The translations under genes and the position numbers were made by a program. A DNA stretch of 43,725 bases from Burkholderiales bacterium (GTDB lineage Bacteria > Pseudomonadota > Gammaproteobacteria > Burkholderiales > Burkholderiaceae_C): NCBI GenBank assembly GCA_947372465.1, contig CANBTT010000022.1, positions 1-43,725 on the forward strand, read 5' to 3'. Of the stretch, positions 6,679-16,687 are shown in pieces; position 1 is the first letter of the stretch, and each line of letters starts with the position of its first letter. The notes beneath the pieces were generated by a model. That model saw only the letters and a program-made list of their open reading frames with translations. It searched no databases and was not told the DNA's origin.

Positions 6679-7861
6679 ACACGACCGCAAAAAGTCAAAG
6701 AACAGCAGACACCCAGCGCCAAGCCGCCATCAAGCGGGAATGGCGCTGCTGGCGGCCATGATCACTGTGTTGGTCGTCACGGTGCTGGCCAGCAGTGCGC
6801 TTTGGCTGCAATCCAAGCAATTTGAGGTGGAGTCGGCCCTCAGACAAAGAAATCAAGCCCTGTGGCTTTTGACCGGCGCGCTGGATTGGTCTCGCGTCAT
6901 CTTAAGAGAGGACGCTCGCTCCAGTTCAACAGACACCCTGGTGGAGCCTTGGGCTGTGCCACTTCAAGAGGCCAAACTCTCAAGCTTCATCCGAGCACAA
7001 TCCAATGCGTCCGGACAAACGGCCAGCGAAAACGCACAAGACGAAGACCTCACGGCGCAAGTTTTTTTATCCGGTCAGATCACAGATGTGCAATCAAAAT
7101 TGAATTTTTACAATTTATTTTTGACCGCGAATTCTGCTGCTGGCAATTCAAATCCCGTCAACGCCAGCCCTTCAAACACTTCAAACACCTCAAACACCTC
7201 AAGCGCTTTTAATCTTGGGGCCACCAACACAAACAGCGCACCTCCTGCCACCAGCCCTCAAAGCACCACCCTCAGTTTTATTCGCCTCTTTCAAGTGCTC
7301 CAGTTGCCAGTGAGTGAGCTAGAAACGGTGAACGCACAACTCAAAACCCTCGCTCAATCTCAAAATGCGAACCCGACAACAAACAATGTGTCCGCAAGTC
7401 TAGGCACACAGGCCACCACATCGCTCATGCCGCAGCGATTTGAACAGTTGTCCTGGCTCGGCCTTTCTGAGTCGAGCATCCGACAGCTGTTGCCTCACGC
7501 CACATGGGTGCCTTTTGCAAGCGCCGTCAACCTCAACACCGCAAGCGCAGAAGTTTTATATGCAAGCCTCACGGGCATTGACTTCTCAGATGCACAGCGC
7601 TTGGTCAAAGCCCGCGAGAGCAAGCCTTGGCAAAACATGGATCAATTCAAACAAGTCTTGAGCGCTCAGAACAAATCCATTGCGCTCAACGAGAGCAACC
7701 AGCAATTGAGTTCACGCTTGTTTGAAGTCAAAGGGCAACTGCGCATGGGCACCACCACCCTTGTTGAAAAATCATTGCTTCTTAGAGACAACTCAACTGT
7801 TCAGATCATTTGGCGTGACAGAGGGGCTGCGCTTCGTTTTTTAGACGGCACTGCACCTTGA
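6668..7861 (+). CDS. gspK: Minor pseudopilin GspK
   Basis: A 397-residue pseudopilin that caps the tip. Its basic leader ends HQAG|MALLAAMITVLVVTVLA (cleavage after Gly24). The mature N-terminus lacks the +5 glutamate, as is characteristic of GspK. A helix-hairpin-helix-like segment (VNLNTASAEVLYASLTGI, near residues 288-305) is the conserved GspK alpha-domain motif. A low-complexity Ser/Asn/Thr insertion at about 155-200 splits the fold, and a second Asn/Thr-rich stretch lies near 235-250. The start overlaps gspJ. Confidence 0.93.
   Translation: MLAKHDRKKSKNSRHPAPSRHQAGMALLAAMITVLVVTVLASSALWLQSKQFEVESALRQRNQALWLLTGALDWSRVILREDARSSSTDTLVEPWAVPLQEAKLSSFIRAQSNASGQTASENAQDEDLTAQVFLSGQITDVQSKLNFYNLFLTANSAAGNSNPVNASPSNTSNTSNTSSAFNLGATNTNSAPPATSPQSTTLSFIRLFQVLQLPVSELETVNAQLKTLAQSQNANPTTNNVSASLGTQATTSLMPQRFEQLSWLGLSESSIRQLLPHATWVPFASAVNLNTASAEVLYASLTGIDFSDAQRLVKARESKPWQNMDQFKQVLSAQNKSIALNESNQQLSSRLFEVKGQLRMGTTTLVEKSLLLRDNSTVQIIWRDRGAALRFLDGTAP
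7172..7198 (+). repeat. Three in-frame 9-base repeats in gspK
   Basis: TCAAACACT followed by two copies of TCAAACACC encode Ser-Asn-Thr three times within a longer Ser/Asn/Ala-rich linker. The nine-base unit keeps the reading frame, so copy-number change would only alter linker length. Confidence 0.8.
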
Positions 7862-7948
7862 TCAATGTTCTCATTCTTGTGACAAATTCATGAAAGCCAA
7901 CGTTTTCAAGCAAACCCCTTCCCGCCTTGAGCCCTACAATACGCAACT

Positions 7949-9229
7949 ATGCTAGTTTTGTCCTTGCCCCACTCGCCCAAGTCTGAGGTTTTCTTTGTTC
8001 AAACCTCGGCCAAGGCAATGGTCACCCAAAGCCTTCAGGCGCCCATGTCCTTGTTGCCACAAGGCGAGGACGAGGTCGTGGGCGTGTTGCCATGGCAACG
8101 CGTGTCTTGGCACTTGATCCAAGTGCCGCACGATGCTGTAAAACTTCTTCTCTCTGCACAAAACAACTTTCTCAACGCTTCCTCTTACAAAAGCAAAGCC
8201 GAGCAACTCCTGCAAGGCTTGCTTGAAGAGCAGTTGCTTGATGACTTGTCTGCGCTGCACTGGATCGGGGGCAAAGTCCTCACCGCCTCCAGTGAAGACG
8301 CGAGCTTGAACACCGCTCAGGCCCCGCTGTGGGTTGCGTGTTGCGACAAAGCCTGGCTTCAAGGGGTGTTGTCGGCCTTGGAAGAACACGGCTTGTCTGT
8401 TCACCGCTTGGTGCCTGAGTTTGAACCCTCGATGCAGAGCGTTCACTTGTACGCACTGGACGCGCCCATGGGTTTGGAGTTTGTGTTGACACAATCCACT
8501 GGGGTCATGGGCTTTCCAAGATTGGCACTGTCGGCCTTTACAGCCGCCCTCTCACAACCCTTTCAAGTTCACTTTGAGCCCTCGGTGTCCGACCAAGTCA
8601 GCCCTTTGTTTGAAGGCGGCACGCAATTGCAAACTCGCGCACAACGGCTGATCGAGGCGAGCCAAAGTTCATGGGACTTTGCTCGTGGAGAGTGGGGACA
8701 AAGCGCCTTCAGGCGCTATCCAAAACTTGTACAAAAGGCTTGGCGGCAGTTTTTAAACCACAAGGATTGGCAACTGGCCCGTCTTGGACTGGCCTTGCTG
8801 GTGCTGCTCAATGTCTTGGGCTTGAACGCATGGACTTGGCACGAACAAGCAAACCTCAACGCCAAAAAGGACGAGCTCTCAACCATCCTCAAAACCACCT
8901 TCTCAGAAGTTCAGGTGGTCGTGGACCCCTTGGCACAAATGAGGCGCGGCTTGGAAGCGCTCAAACAAAAAACAGCTACACCGAGTCGCGCTGACTTTGA
9001 GCACCTGTTGAGCGCCTTCTCAACACTCAGCGCTGCCAACCCCGCCCTTGATCTGGCACAAATCCAACAACTGCGCTTCAATGCCAATGAGCTCATCCTT
9101 GTCTGGAAAAGCCAGGCCTCGTCCATTCCCTCTGCCTCCTTGAAGATGCCAGCCGATCTCAAGGCGCAAGGCTACGAGGTCTTTAGCCAAGGCGCGCAAA
9201 CCCATTTGCGCTGGAGCGCGCAGCCATGA
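7949..9229 (+). CDS. gspL: T2SS assembly-platform protein GspL
   Basis: Bitopic inner-membrane protein that links the GspE ATPase to GspM and the pseudopilus. The 426-residue chain has a cytoplasmic actin-like (ASKHA) domain at about 1-260, a membrane segment at 276-296 (LARLGLALLVLLNVLGLNAW) and a periplasmic ferredoxin-like domain to the end, with LDLAQIQQLRFNANELILVW as the typical strand. The start is ATG 7949, without a visible ribosome site, 87 bases after gspK. Its stop overlaps gspM as ATGA. Confidence 0.9.
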   Translation: MLVLSLPHSPKSEVFFVQTSAKAMVTQSLQAPMSLLPQGEDEVVGVLPWQRVSWHLIQVPHDAVKLLLSAQNNFLNASSYKSKAEQLLQGLLEEQLLDDLSALHWIGGKVLTASSEDASLNTAQAPLWVACCDKAWLQGVLSALEEHGLSVHRLVPEFEPSMQSVHLYALDAPMGLEFVLTQSTGVMGFPRLALSAFTAALSQPFQVHFEPSVSDQVSPLFEGGTQLQTRAQRLIEASQSSWDFARGEWGQSAFRRYPKLVQKAWRQFLNHKDWQLARLGLALLVLLNVLGLNAWTWHEQANLNAKKDELSTILKTTFSEVQVVVDPLAQMRRGLEALKQKTATPSRADFEHLLSAFSTLSAANPALDLAQIQQLRFNANELILVWKSQASSIPSASLKMPADLKAQGYEVFSQGAQTHLRWSAQP

Positions 9230-9756
9230 AGCACGCACCCACTCAAAAGGATTGGTTGGGCTGGTTGCTCAACACGTATTCAAGTTTAAAACCAAGAGAA
9301 CAATTGGGGCTCAAAGTCATCCTCGGTCTGCTGATCTTGTGGCTCAGTGTGCTGAGCGTTTGGCGACCGGCTGAGCAAACCTGGTTCAAGCCCCCCCAGG
9401 CATTGGCTCAACTCGAGCTCCAACTCCAAGAGATGAAGCGACTGCAAGCACAAGCTCAAGCCATCCGCGCTCAGACCCGCATCAGCACGCAAGAGGCCGC
9501 CAAAGTTTTAGAAAAAATCACCAAAAGTCTTTTGCCACAGGCCCAGATGACGGCGAGCGAAGACACGGTGCAGATCAGTTTTTCATCGGTCTCGCCCAGT
9601 GTTCTTGCAAGGTGGTTGATGGATCTGCGCGAATCGGCCCAATGCACCGTGGTTCAAGCTGACTTGACGCGCGCCAGCAATGCAGCCCCCCCCTCTTCCA
9701 ATGCAAAGGAAAGCGTCTTGTGGCAAGGCCGCGTGATCGTGGGCTTGCCGCACTAG
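9226..9756 (+). CDS. gspM: T2SS assembly-platform protein GspM
   Basis: A 176-residue bitopic protein with membrane helix about 27-46 (LGLKVILGLLILWLSVLSVW), a periplasmic coiled-coil-like stretch rich in Leu/Gln (ALAQLELQLQEMKRLQAQAQ, about 58-80) and a small C-terminal ferredoxin-like domain. This is the standard GspM architecture that binds GspL. It overlaps gspL by four bases. Confidence 0.9.
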   Translation: MKHAPTQKDWLGWLLNTYSSLKPREQLGLKVILGLLILWLSVLSVWRPAEQTWFKPPQALAQLELQLQEMKRLQAQAQAIRAQTRISTQEAAKVLEKITKSLLPQAQMTASEDTVQISFSSVSPSVLARWLMDLRESAQCTVVQADLTRASNAAPPSSNAKESVLWQGRVIVGLPH

Positions 9757-9762
9757 CTCGCC

Positions 9763-10623
9763 ATGCGCCAAACCGATTCACGCCACTTGCACCACACCCA
9801 AGGCCGGGCGTTGTCCTGGGCGATTTCGGGCGCCTTGGTGGGACTCTTGTTTGCACTGGTGAGCTTGGCGCCTGCCTTTTTGCTCAGCCTTGCACTGCGC
9901 TTGATCACGCACGAACAAGTGCTCTTGCTCAGGCCCTTGGGCACCGTATGGATGGGCTCTGCTCAACTCGCCTTGTCCTCTGGCCCCAAAAGCCAACAGG
10001 CCTTGGGGCTGCCCACCCGAATTGAATGGAACATCTCGCCTTTGTGGCTGGGTGCAGGCGATCAAAACGCAGGGGTGCTTTCACATTTGAAAACAGACCC
10101 TTTGACGCTTTTGCTTGAATTGCAAGCCCCTTGTTGCCTTGAGCAAAGTTTTTCGCTCACCCTCAAACCCGAAGGCTTGGGGCTTGCGATCACACCACAA
10201 AACGCAGAGATCAAATTGCCAGCCCATTGGCTCGAGGGTTTGGGCGCCCCTTGGAACACCTTGCAACCCAAAGGACTCTTGAGCCTTCAAACCCACAACG
10301 TTCAGGTCTTGCTCGATCACCATGCCGTGACAGCAAAGGGTGTTTTAGAGCTCAAAATAGATCAGTTATCCTCTAGACTCTCCACCGTCAAACCCCTGGG
10401 TTCTTACCGGGTGTTGTTCAATGCACAAAGCAGCCCACAAATTGAGTTAAGCTCACTGGCTGAGAGTCGACTGATCCTCAAAGGCCAAGGACAATGGACG
10501 GGGGGCCGACTGCATTTTGAAGGACTGGCCGACACGGCTCCAGCGGACGAAGAAACCCTATCGAATTTATTGAACGTCTTGGGTCAAAGAAATGGACACC
10601 AAGCCAGCTTAAAAATTGACTGA
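9763..10623 (+). CDS. gspN: Type II secretion protein GspN
   Basis: A 286-residue protein with one N-terminal membrane helix (about 18-42) and a large periplasmic region. GspN is an accessory T2SS component found in only some systems, between gspM and gspD in betaproteobacterial loci, as here. Segments such as GTVWMGSAQLAL and the repeated short amphipathic strands fit PF01203-type GspN. Its mechanistic role is not settled. The start lies six bases after the gspM stop. Confidence 0.85.
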   Translation: MRQTDSRHLHHTQGRALSWAISGALVGLLFALVSLAPAFLLSLALRLITHEQVLLLRPLGTVWMGSAQLALSSGPKSQQALGLPTRIEWNISPLWLGAGDQNAGVLSHLKTDPLTLLLELQAPCCLEQSFSLTLKPEGLGLAITPQNAEIKLPAHWLEGLGAPWNTLQPKGLLSLQTHNVQVLLDHHAVTAKGVLELKIDQLSSRLSTVKPLGSYRVLFNAQSSPQIELSSLAESRLILKGQGQWTGGRLHFEGLADTAPADEETLSNLLNVLGQRNGHQASLKID

Positions 10624-10697
10624 ACCCATGAATTTGGACACCACGGACAACTGTACAAACGATGTGCGACGACAGATGAAAAATGTTTGGATCTTTT

Positions 10698-13001
10698 ATG
10701 AACACAGATAAATCAGTTTTAAGCCTGCTTGGAAGGCTAGGCCTAGGCCTCGGTCTCGGTCTCGGTTTGGGCCTCGGTCTTGACCTTTGCGCCCTGGCTC
10801 AAACCCCTGCAAGCAGCAGCAACCTGGCAAGCCCATCTGTCGGCATCACTGGCGCGCCTGTGCTCAATACAGCGGCACCCAGCACGCCCCTGCAAGCGCC
10901 TTTGCCTGCACAGTTTCCTTTGAGCTCGTCGCCGCCCAGCACCAAGGCCGCCGCCTCAAACGAGCCGAGTTTGAGCGCAGGCATTCAAAAATCAAGTCAA
11001 GGCTTGAGCTTGAACTTTGTGAACGCAGAAATTGAAGCCGTCGCCAGAACCCTTGGCAGCTTGATGGACAAAACCATCGTCGTGGACCCCAAAGTCAAAG
11101 GCAGCATCAGTCTGAACACCGACAAACCCTTGAGCACCGCACAAGCTTGGAACCTCTTTTTGGCAGCCCTTCGCTTGCAGTCTTTCAGCGTTGTTGAAGT
11201 CAACGGGCTGTACAAAATTTTGCCCGAAGCGGATGCCAAATTACAAGGGGGCAGCGTTTCATTGAACGCACAAAACGGTTTGCCCGCCGTTGCGCCAACA
11301 CAGCCCGCCAACATGGGTCAAGTGCTGACCCAAGTCTTTCGCTTGCAGCACGAGAACCCCAACAATTTATTGGCCGTTCTTCGGCCCTTGATCAGTCCCA
11401 ACAACACCATCAATGTGAGCCCCGGCTCCAATGCTCTGATCATCACCGATTACACCGATAACTTGCAACGCTTGGCTCGCATCATCAGCACCTTGGACGT
11501 GCCCAACGCCAGTGATGTGGAAGTGATTGCACTGAACCACGCCATCGCTTTGGATATGGCGCCCTTGGTGACGCGTCTGATCGAGTCTGGCAACGCCTTT
11601 GGCGCGCCAGGAGCGGGCGCCACAGGACAAGTCGACAGCACCTACAAAACCACCTTGATCGCTGAGCCCAGAAGCAACTCGGTCATTTTGCGTGCGGCCA
11701 ACCCTGCACGGGCTGCCCAAGCCCGCGCCTTGATCGAAAAACTCGATCGCCCAAACAGCGCTCAAGCCAGTGGCGACATTCATGTGGTGTATTTAAAAAA
11801 TGCCGACGCCACAAAACTCGCGGCCACCCTTCGGGCCGCGATTGCAAGCGAGCCCAAAAGCCCACTGAGCGGTGTGGGCGGTGTCGTTGCCAGTGCCCCC
11901 GTCTCTAGCCCCATGCCCTCAACAGCACCTGGCAGCATGGGCGGCAATGCCAGCGCCCAAGGCGCGCAAACGGGCGGACAAATTCAAGCCGACACCTCCA
12001 CCAACTCCCTGATCATCACCGCACCTGAACCCCAATTTCGTCAAATCCGAGCCGTCATTGACCAACTCGATGGCCGCCGAGCACAAGTGATGGTGGAGTC
12101 TTTGATCGCCGAGGTCGACGCCAGCAAAACCTCTCAGTTTGGCATTCAATGGCAAAACATTCTGGGCTCCAAGGGCGGCAATGTGGGCGTGATTGGCACC
12201 AATTTTGGCTCTGGCGGCACCAACTTGCTGAATTTGGCCCTGTCTGCCAACAGCTCCAGCGGCGCCACAACGCCAGGCGCGGGGCTGAACATCGGCAGCT
12301 TCAAACAAGTCAACGGCGTCTATGTGCTGTCAGCGCTGGCCAATTTTCTTCAACAAAATGGCGACAACAATATCTTGTCCACGCCCACCTTGCTCACCCT
12401 TGACAACGAGGAAGCCAAAATTGTGGTCGGTCAAAATGTGCCCTTTGTGACCGGCCAATACACGTCCAACAACACCGTGAACGGCTCCGTCAACCCCTTT
12501 CAAACCATTGAGAGAAAAGATGTGGGCTTGACTTTGAAGGTCAAGCCTCAAATCAGCGAGACGGGCACCGTTAAATTGACCATTTACCAAGAGGTCTCGA
12601 GTGTGGACGCCACCTCTGTGGGTTCGGTCTCAGGCTTGATCACGAACAAAAGATCGATTGAATCCAACATTTTGGTCGAGGACGGCTCGGTGGTGGTCTT
12701 GGGCGGCTTGCTCTCAGATGAGTACGATGGCAACAAAGCCCAAGTCCCAGGTTTTGGCGACATCCCCTACATTGGCGCGCTCTTTAGAAATGAATCGCGC
12801 ACGAGAAAGAAAACCAACCTGATGGTCTTTTTGCGGCCTGTGGTCTTAAGAGACGCCAACGCCACCGATCTCTTCTCGAGTGGCAGGTATCAACAAATGA
12901 TGGGCGCTCAAAGTGCGAGCCAAGTCGCGCCGAGTGCGGTGATGCCCATTGAGAACAACATTGTGTTGCCCCCCGCACCCTTGGGGAGCAAAAAACCTTG
13001 A
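10698..13001 (+). CDS. gspD: T2SS outer-membrane secretin GspD
   Basis: Multimeric outer-membrane channel through which folded exoproteins leave the cell. After a signal peptide ending ALA|Q and a Pro/Ser/Ala linker come N0 (about residues 100-180), N1 (208-270), N2 (273-350) and N3 (360-460, with a Gly/Ser/Ala-rich loop), then the secretin barrel (about 465-730). The barrel shows [10 protein letters not shown] and the [10 protein letters not shown] motif. The h-region of the signal peptide is an alternating Gly-Leu run. ATG 10698 is chosen, with GGA six bases upstream; ATG 10683 would add five residues. There is no lipobox and the C-terminal tail is short, so no pilotin-binding domain is evident. 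Confidence 0.95.
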   Translation: MNTDKSVLSLLGRLGLGLGLGLGLGLGLDLCALAQTPASSSNLASPSVGITGAPVLNTAAPSTPLQAPLPAQFPLSSSPPSTKAAASNEPSLSAGIQKSSQGLSLNFVNAEIEAVARTLGSLMDKTIVVDPKVKGSISLNTDKPLSTAQAWNLFLAALRLQSFSVVEVNGLYKILPEADAKLQGGSVSLNAQNGLPAVAPTQPANMGQVLTQVFRLQHENPNNLLAVLRPLISPNNTINVSPGSNALIITDYTDNLQRLARIISTLDVPNASDVEVIALNHAIALDMAPLVTRLIESGNAFGAPGAGATGQVDSTYKTTLIAEPRSNSVILRAANPARAAQARALIEKLDRPNSAQASGDIHVVYLKNADATKLAATLRAAIASEPKSPLSGVGGVVASAPVSSPMPSTAPGSMGGNASAQGAQTGGQIQADTSTNSLIITAPEPQFRQIRAVIDQLDGRRAQVMVESLIAEVDASKTSQFGIQWQNILGSKGGNVGVIGTNFGSGGTNLLNLALSANSSSGATTPGAGLNIGSFKQVNGVYVLSALANFLQQNGDNNILSTPTLLTLDNEEAKIVVGQNVPFVTGQYTSNNTVNGSVNPFQTIERKDVGLTLKVKPQISETGTVKLTIYQEVSSVDATSVGSVSGLITNKRSIESNILVEDGSVVVLGGLLSDEYDGNKAQVPGFGDIPYIGALFRNESRTRKKTNLMVFLRPVVLRDANATDLFSSGRYQQMMGAQSASQVAPSAVMPIENNIVLPPAPLGSKKP
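10740..10781 (+). repeat. Seven hexanucleotide repeats encoding (Gly-Leu)7 in the GspD signal peptide
   Basis: Seven consecutive six-base units of the form GGYYTN (GGCCTA, GGCCTC, GGTCTC twice, GGTTTG, GGCCTC, GGTCTT) each encode Gly-Leu. The units are degenerate at third positions but their alternation is exact, giving an unusual h-region. Gain or loss of units stays in frame. Confidence 0.85.
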
Positions 13002-13053
13002 TGTTGCGAGCCCTGTTTTCACCCACACCCTTGAGCGCATCAAAGGCGGACGC

Positions 13054-14451
13054 ATGAGTTACCCCTTGCCCTATGCGTTTGCCAGAGCACACGATTTGCT
13101 GCTTGAAGAGCGCGAGCAAGCCTTGTCTTTGTGGTTCAGTGCAGCGCCCGATGCAAGCGCCTGGTCCGAGCTTCTTCGTCACATTGCGCCAAGAAGCATT
13201 TCGCATTGGCACCCTATTGAAAAACAAGCCTTGAAGCAAAAGATCAGTGCGGTCTACGCCCAAGGCGAATCCTCTGCCGCCACCGTGGCCAACGAGGTTC
13301 AAAGCGATGTGGACCTGACTCGCATGATGCAAGAGCTCCCTGCGGTTGAGGACTTGCTGGAATCGGCCGATGACGCCCCCATCATTCGCTTGTTGAACGC
13401 GCTCTTGACCCAAGCGGCCAAAGAGGGTGCAAGTGATATCCACATCGAGCCTTATGAGAAATACTCCTGCGTGCGTTTTCGCATTGATGGTGGACTCAGA
13501 GAAGTGGTTCAAACGCACCGCGCGCTGCACGCGGCCCTGATCTCGAGACTGAAAATCATGGCCGACTTGGACATTGCAGAAAAGCGTTTGCCCCAAGATG
13601 GCCGCATCTCTTTGCGACTGGGTCAAAAGGCCATTGATGTGCGCGTGTCCACTTTGCCCGGCGCTCACGGTGAGCGCGCCGTGCTCAGGTTGCTTGACAA
13701 AAGCGAGACGAGACTGAATTTGAGCTCTGTAGGAATGACCGGTGAGAACTTAACACGGCTGTCCAAATTGATTGAGCAGCCCCACGGCATCGTCTTGGTC
13801 ACAGGCCCCACGGGCAGTGGCAAGACCACCACCTTGTACGCCGCCTTGCAGCAACTCGATGCGAGCACCAGAAACATTTTGACCGTTGAAGACCCCATCG
13901 AATACGAGCTCTCTGGCGTGGGCCAGACGCAAGTCAATGCCAAAATTGATTTGACGTTCGCCAAAGCCCTTAGAGCCATTTTGCGGCAAGACCCGGACGT
14001 CATCATGATTGGTGAAATTCGCGATTTTGAGACCGCACAAATTGCCATCCAAGCGTCCCTCACAGGCCACTTGGTCTTGGCGACCTTGCACACGAATGAT
14101 GCGCCCAGCGCCATCACACGTCTCATGGACATGGGCGTTGAGCCCTTCCTTTTGAGCTCTTCTTTGCTGGGCGTTTTGGCGCAACGCTTGGTCAGAAAAC
14201 TTTGCACCCACTGCCATGGCGCGGGGTGTGAGCACTGCCACCAAACGGGCTACCAAGGCCGCACAGGCATCTTTGAGCTGCTCAGCACCGACACCGGTCT
14301 TCGTGAACTGATCCACAACAAGGCGTCTGAGGCCGATATTCGCGAAAGCGCCCAACAAGCAGGCATGCAACTCATGCGAGACGACGGCATGCGCTTGGTT
14401 CAAGAGGGGATCACGTCCTTGGAAGAACTCATCCGCGTGACCCGAGACTGA
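13054..14451 (+). CDS. gspE: T2SS cytoplasmic ATPase GspE
   Basis: Hexameric ATPase that powers pseudopilus assembly. The 465-residue chain has the N-terminal GspL-binding domain, then Walker [10 protein letters not shown] (Lys257), an Asp box, Walker B region [12 protein letters not shown] (Glu321), the [11 protein letters not shown]is box and a zinc-binding tetracysteine motif at Cys384, Cys387, Cys392, Cys395. The two CxxC pairs are only four residues apart, a very compact version of the motif. ATG 13054 is preceded by AAGGCGGA and starts [13 protein letters not shown], matching relatives; the longer frame from TTG 12949 overlaps gspD and is rejected. Confidence 0.96.
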   Translation: MSYPLPYAFARAHDLLLEEREQALSLWFSAAPDASAWSELLRHIAPRSISHWHPIEKQALKQKISAVYAQGESSAATVANEVQSDVDLTRMMQELPAVEDLLESADDAPIIRLLNALLTQAAKEGASDIHIEPYEKYSCVRFRIDGGLREVVQTHRALHAALISRLKIMADLDIAEKRLPQDGRISLRLGQKAIDVRVSTLPGAHGERAVLRLLDKSETRLNLSSVGMTGENLTRLSKLIEQPHGIVLVTGPTGSGKTTTLYAALQQLDASTRNILTVEDPIEYELSGVGQTQVNAKIDLTFAKALRAILRQDPDVIMIGEIRDFETAQIAIQASLTGHLVLATLHTNDAPSAITRLMDMGVEPFLLSSSLLGVLAQRLVRKLCTHCHGAGCEHCHQTGYQGRTGIFELLSTDTGLRELIHNKASEADIRESAQQAGMQLMRDDGMRLVQEGITSLEELIRVTRD

Positions 14452-14502
14452 TCAAAAAACTTTTAACAAGTCGCCCGCCCATTCTTCATCACGACACGCA
14501 CA

Positions 14503-15720
14503 ATGCCCGCTTTTACCTACCAAGCCATGGACCCCTCCGGTCAAACCCAAAGCGGTGTGCTTGAGGGGGACTCGGAGCGGGCCGTGCGTCAAACGCTTCG
14601 CAAGCGTGCCCTGATTCCCTTGCATGTGGCCTTGGTGGCAAGCGTCAACCCATCTGTTTGGCAGCGTGAGCTTTGGCACACGCGCGTGTTTTCGAAATCT
14701 GACCTGGCCTTGTGGACGCGTCAATTGTCCGAATTGATCAACGCCGGCCTGACCCTTGAGCGCGCGTTGAGCGCCTTGAGCTCAGAAGCGGAAAACGAAA
14801 AAGCTCGCGACTTGGTGGCGAGCATTCGATCCGAAGTCAATGCGGGCTCGACATTTGCAAAGGCCTTGCAGATGCATCCGAAGGAGTTTTCCAGCATTTA
14901 CCTGGCGTCCATTTCCTCTGGCGAACAAAGTGGCGAGCTGGGCCTGATTCTCGCAAGACTTGCACGAGATTTGGAAGCCGAGCACCAACTCCAAAGCAAG
15001 GTGCTTCAAGCCCTGCTTTACCCCGCATTGGTGAGCTTGATTGCTTTTTTTATCGTGATTTTTTTGCTCACCTATGTGGTCCCCCAAGTGGCCCATGTGT
15101 TCACCAACAGCCACAAAGCTTTGCCCACGCTGACCGTTGTGATGTTGTCTCTTTCTCGCGGCTTGCAAACCCATGGCTGGATGTTGATCGTGATGGGACT
15201 GGGGGCCTATTTTCTTTTCAAAGAATCGATGAAACGACCCGCCCTCCAATCAAGTTTTGATGCCTGGACCTTGAAGCTGCCCATCTTTGGCACACTGATT
15301 CGCGGCTACAACGCGGCTCGCTTTGCCAACACCTTGGCGACCTTGGTCTCCGCTGGCGTGCCCATCTTGAAGGCCCTGCAAGCTGCCGCCCAGAGCTTGT
15401 CCAATCAGGCCATGAAGGACGACATGTTGGACGCCTTGATTTCGGTGCGCGAGGGCGCATCCCTTGGGGTCGCCTTGTCACAAAAGGGGCGTTTGCCAGG
15501 CCTCTTGCCCATGTTCGCAAGGCTCGGAGAGCAAACGGGTCAATTGGCCCACATGCTTGAAAAAGCGAGCGAACAACTGGCCCAAGAGGTTCAACGACGC
15601 GCGCTGCAATTGGCCACCATTCTCGAGCCCTTGTTGATTGTGCTCATGGGCGGCATGGTCATGCTGATTGTTTTGTCCATCATGCTGCCCATCATCGAAC
15701 TCAATCAATTGGTCAAATAA
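14503..15720 (+). CDS. gspF: T2SS inner-membrane platform protein GspF
   Basis: Polytopic core of the assembly platform (405 residues). N-terminus PAFTYQAMDPSGQTQSGVLE is the family signature. Two cytoplasmic GspF helical domains (about 70-190 and 270-390) are visible, each with a Gly-rich ISSGEQSGELG or LGEQTGQLAHML element. Membrane helices lie at about 168-192, 222-242 and 373-395. It closes the operon; the next gene, 38 bases on, is not a T2SS component. Confidence 0.95.
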   Translation: MPAFTYQAMDPSGQTQSGVLEGDSERAVRQTLRKRALIPLHVALVASVNPSVWQRELWHTRVFSKSDLALWTRQLSELINAGLTLERALSALSSEAENEKARDLVASIRSEVNAGSTFAKALQMHPKEFSSIYLASISSGEQSGELGLILARLARDLEAEHQLQSKVLQALLYPALVSLIAFFIVIFLLTYVVPQVAHVFTNSHKALPTLTVVMLSLSRGLQTHGWMLIVMGLGAYFLFKESMKRPALQSSFDAWTLKLPIFGTLIRGYNAARFANTLATLVSAGVPILKALQAAAQSLSNQAMKDDMLDALISVREGASLGVALSQKGRLPGLLPMFARLGEQTGQLAHMLEKASEQLAQEVQRRALQLATILEPLLIVLMGGMVMLIVLSIMLPIIELNQLVK

Positions 15721-15758
15721 GCCATGAAGAACATTGTCAAAAGACACGAGGCCACCCC

Positions 15759-16658
15759 ATGAGCATTTCTCTAGAAGGCCGCTTGGTGGTGGCCATCTCT
15801 TCTCGCGCCCTCTTTGATTTTGAAGAAGAGAATTTGGTTTTCGAGCAAACCAATGACAAAGCCTACATGCAACTTCAGCTCGAACGCTTGGACACCCCAG
15901 CGAAACCTGGGGTTGCATTTTCTTTGGTCAAAAAACTCTTGGCGTTCAACAAACACGCCAAACAAAGCACAGAAGTGGTGATCCTCTCAAGAAACGATCC
16001 GGTGAGTGGCATGCGGGTGTTTCGCTCCGCTCAGCACTACGGCTTGGCCATTGAGCGCGGCAGCTTCACGCGAGGGCAGCCGCCTTGGCGCTATCTCAAA
16101 CCCTTGTCAGCCAATTTGTTCTTGTCCACCCACACGAGCGATGTGCGCGCCGCCCTCCAAGCGCAAGTCCCTGCGGCACAGGTCTATCCGCACTCGGCCC
16201 ATGCCTCCGATGCACACCCCACGGAAGTGCGCATTGCGTTTGATGGCGATGCGGTGCTGTTCTCTGATGAAGCGGAGCGCGTTTTTCAAGCGCATGGCCT
16301 CAACGCGTTTCAGCAGCATGAAAAGGACCTCGCCTCTGAACCCATGAGTGCTGGGCCCTTCAAGCCTTTGCTCCAAGCCCTTCATCGCTTGCAGACCTCT
16401 GGCACGAGCGAGATGAGAATTCGAACAGCCCTGGTCACCGCCAGAAGTGCGCCCGCGCATGAGCGCGCCATCCGCACGCTCATGAACTGGAACATCGAAG
16501 TCGATGAAGCCATGTTCTTGGGCGGCTTGGACAAGAGTGGCTTTTTACGAGAGTTTGAACCCGATTTTTTCTTTGACGACCAAACGGGCCACATCGAGTC
16601 GGCCTCTAAGCATGTCCCCTCTGGTCATGTGGTGAGCGGACTGATCAATGAAAGTTGA
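15759..16658 (+). CDS. Cytosolic 5'-nucleotidase (PF06189 type)
   Basis: A 299-residue HAD-like nucleotidase related to eukaryotic cN-I. The catalytic core is visible as AFDGDAVLFSDEAE (DxD motif), with FLGGLDKSGFLREFEPDFFFDD towards the C-terminus carrying the metal-binding acidic residues. It opens with the typical LVVAISSRALFDFEEEN. It should dephosphorylate nucleoside monophosphates in the cytoplasm. GAGG lies seven bases before ATG 15759. It follows gspF by 38 bases in the same direction and may be read from the T2SS transcript, although no functional tie to secretion is evident. Confidence 0.9.
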   Translation: MSISLEGRLVVAISSRALFDFEEENLVFEQTNDKAYMQLQLERLDTPAKPGVAFSLVKKLLAFNKHAKQSTEVVILSRNDPVSGMRVFRSAQHYGLAIERGSFTRGQPPWRYLKPLSANLFLSTHTSDVRAALQAQVPAAQVYPHSAHASDAHPTEVRIAFDGDAVLFSDEAERVFQAHGLNAFQQHEKDLASEPMSAGPFKPLLQALHRLQTSGTSEMRIRTALVTARSAPAHERAIRTLMNWNIEVDEAMFLGGLDKSGFLREFEPDFFFDDQTGHIESASKHVPSGHVVSGLINES

Positions 16659-16660
16659 AC

Positions 16661-16682
16661 GCGCTCTTTTGGGATAGAGCGC
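16661..16682 (+). terminator. Possible terminator of the T2SS/5'-nucleotidase transcript
   Basis: GCGCTC (16661-16666) pairs with GAGCGC (16677-16682) around a 10-base loop, two bases after the nucleotidase stop, followed by a pyrimidine-rich tract with several T triplets rather than a clean T-run. It lies between convergent genes. Confidence 0.4.
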
Positions 16683-16687
16683 ACTTG

